From an uncultured Oscillospiraceae bacterium (GTDB lineage Bacteria; Bacillota; Clostridia; Oscillospirales; Oscillospiraceae): a stretch of DNA of 32,181 bases. Positions 30,266-32,181 of the stretch are shown here, in pieces (position 1 is the stretch's first letter; each line of letters begins with the position of its first letter). The stretch covers positions 409 to 32,589 of the forward strand of contig CAJUPW010000005.1 of the NCBI GenBank assembly GCA_910588635.1, written 5' to 3'. Position numbers and translations under genes: made by a program. The notes under the pieces were generated by a model. The model was not told the origin of the DNA. It made no database searches and saw only the letters and a list, made by a program, of their open reading frames with translations.

Positions 30266-31474
30266 ATGCGGCATCTGATGAATCTGATCCGCGGGATGGT
30301 ATGCGTAAGATTGACCGGCCTGTTCCCCGAGCGGATCATCAACCTCTGCGCCCAGGCGGGAATCGACTTCTGGGCCATGGAGTGGCTGGACGAGCACACC
30401 GTCCGGTTTACCACCCGGCGGTACACCCTGGGGCTGCTGGAGGAGCTGGCCGTAAAGGCGGGCTGCGAGGTGGAGCGGGAGTCCAGCCGGGGCTTGCCCG
30501 ACTTCCTGGGCCGGTTCCGCACTCGCTACGCCTTTCTGGCGGGTCTGGCCTTCGCTCTGTGCGCGGTGAGCTTCCTGTCTCGGTTCGTGCTGACGGTGGA
30601 GGTCTCGGGCAACGAGCGGGTGCCGGCGGCGGTGATTCTCAGCCAGCTGCGCCGGCTGGGGGTGCGCCCCGGGGCCTATGGCCCCGCTCTGGACCGCAAG
30701 CAGCTGGCCCAGGAGGCGCTGGTGGAGCTGAAGGACCTGTCCTGGATGACCATCAATCTCCACGGCACCCGGGTGGAGGTGATCGTCCGGGAGGCGATCA
30801 AGGAGCCGGAGCGGATTGATGAGACCGGCTGGTTCGATATCGTGTCCCAGGCGGACGGGATCGTCACCCACATCGAGCCGGAGCAGGGGGACGCGGCGGT
30901 GGGAGACGGGGATGTGGTGGCCAGAGGGGATGTGCTCATCTCGGGCACCGTCACCCTGGAGCCCCCCCTGTACAGCGACGCGCCCACCCGGTACTACCAG
31001 ACCCACGCCCGGGGCCGGGTGTGGGCCAGAACCTGGCGCACCCTCGCCGCCGCAATCCCGGTGGAGACGGAGGTAAAGGACTACACCGGGGCGGAAAAAA
31101 GCGTCTGGTCGGTAAATTTTTTTGGACGGAGGATGAAAATTTTCGGAAACACTGGCATTTCCTGGCCCATGTATGATAAAATAACCACAGTGCGTCCGAT
31201 TACCTTGCCCGGCGGGCGGGAACTGCCCCTGGCGCTGCACCGGGAGACCTTCCGGGAGTACCTGCCCCACACGGTGGAGGTGGACCGGGAGGCGGCCCAG
31301 GCCCTGTTGGAGGAGCAGCTTCAAAAGCGGCTTGCCGCCCTCATCGGCGAGGACGGGACGGTGGAATCCACCCGGTTTTCATCCCGGGTCGCCCACGGGC
31401 GGCTGGAGGTCACGCTCACCGCCCAGTGTCTGGAGGAGATCGGCGAGGAGAGGCCGGGCGCCGCCCTCAATTGA
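30266..31474 (+). CDS. yqfD: Sporulation protein YqfD
   Basis: 402 residues. N-terminal cytoplasmic part (1-90), one membrane segment (about 92-110, AFLAGLAFALCAVSFLSRF), then an extracytoplasmic region with a POTRA-like VEVSGNERVPAAVILSQLRRLGV and later VVARGDVLISG (a biotinyl/hammerhead-like turn). Family role: sigma-E-controlled, required for normal spore engulfment or coat steps in Bacillus, mechanism unknown. GGGAGGG precedes the ATG. 25 bases before phoH. Confidence 0.9.
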   Translation: MRHLMNLIRGMVCVRLTGLFPERIINLCAQAGIDFWAMEWLDEHTVRFTTRRYTLGLLEELAVKAGCEVERESSRGLPDFLGRFRTRYAFLAGLAFALCAVSFLSRFVLTVEVSGNERVPAAVILSQLRRLGVRPGAYGPALDRKQLAQEALVELKDLSWMTINLHGTRVEVIVREAIKEPERIDETGWFDIVSQADGIVTHIEPEQGDAAVGDGDVVARGDVLISGTVTLEPPLYSDAPTRYYQTHARGRVWARTWRTLAAAIPVETEVKDYTGAEKSVWSVNFFGRRMKIFGNTGISWPMYDKITTVRPITLPGGRELPLALHRETFREYLPHTVEVDREAAQALLEEQLQKRLAALIGEDGTVESTRFSSRVAHGRLEVTLTAQCLEEIGEERPGAALN

Positions 31475-31499
31475 CCATACCAAGGAGAGATATCTACCC

Positions 31500-32181
<682 letters not shown>

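Overview
The window looks like chromosomal DNA from an endospore-forming, high-GC member of the Clostridia, most likely Oscillospiraceae (Flavonifractor / Lawsonibacter / Intestinimonas type). The reasons are strong G/C third-position bias, Gram-positive Shine-Dalgarno sites with several TTG/GTG starts, and sporulation genes (SpoIVFA/SpoIVFB-like pair, YlbJ, YqfC, YqfD) among household genes (trpS, gltX, nth, rarA, phoH). Placement is inferred from gene content and composition only. The odd window length suggests it may be a whole contig: the first gene is cut near base 33 and the last runs off the end.

Bases 1-3480 are visibly AT-richer and differ in character. They hold a truncated AGCS sodium:amino-acid symporter, a near-consensus sigma-54 promoter with an upstream 37-bp dyad, and a sigma-54 activator gene interrupted by an in-frame TAG. 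This block abuts the 3' side of a tRNA-Pro(CGG) gene, as a decaying acquired island would. From 3700 the core genome begins: a SpoIVFA/SpoIVFB-like operon with a sigma-E-like promoter; a radical-SAM gene pair with DUF4177 and FlK-like thioesterase genes (5435-8520); a lipoprotein gene on the other strand; then a candidate yybP-ykoY (Mn2+) riboswitch with intrinsic terminator ahead of a Na+-pump decarboxylase beta subunit and a 40-residue gamma-like subunit.

The middle (10964-20660) holds a DUF6514 gene, a small cysteine protein apparently starting at AUA, ylbJ, a DUF2804 / YgjP-like metallopeptidase / rarA / TSUP transporter operon, cardiolipin synthase with a YfcE phosphoesterase, three small conserved-looking unknown genes (18842-19887), and a membrane-anchored unknown gene apparently starting at CTG. 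A 78-bp double-hairpin REPIN-like element separates that last gene from wecB.

The right part holds an inferred minus-strand operon trpS - tagO - wecB - membrane-anchored protein (UDP-ManNAc and undecaprenyl-linked wall-glycopolymer initiation), a GIY-YIG protein, a 565-residue membrane protein of unknown function, gltX with a structured leader, nth, a DUF2975 / YozG-like HTH / 48-residue membrane-protein operon, and the conserved yqfC-yqfD-phoH sporulation cluster. No CRISPR array, rRNA, insertion sequence, integrase or phage module was seen. The least explained items are the riboswitch-plus-operator control of an orphan Na+-pump subunit pair, the REPIN-like element abutting a ribosome binding site, and the broken sigma-54 locus beside the tRNA gene.
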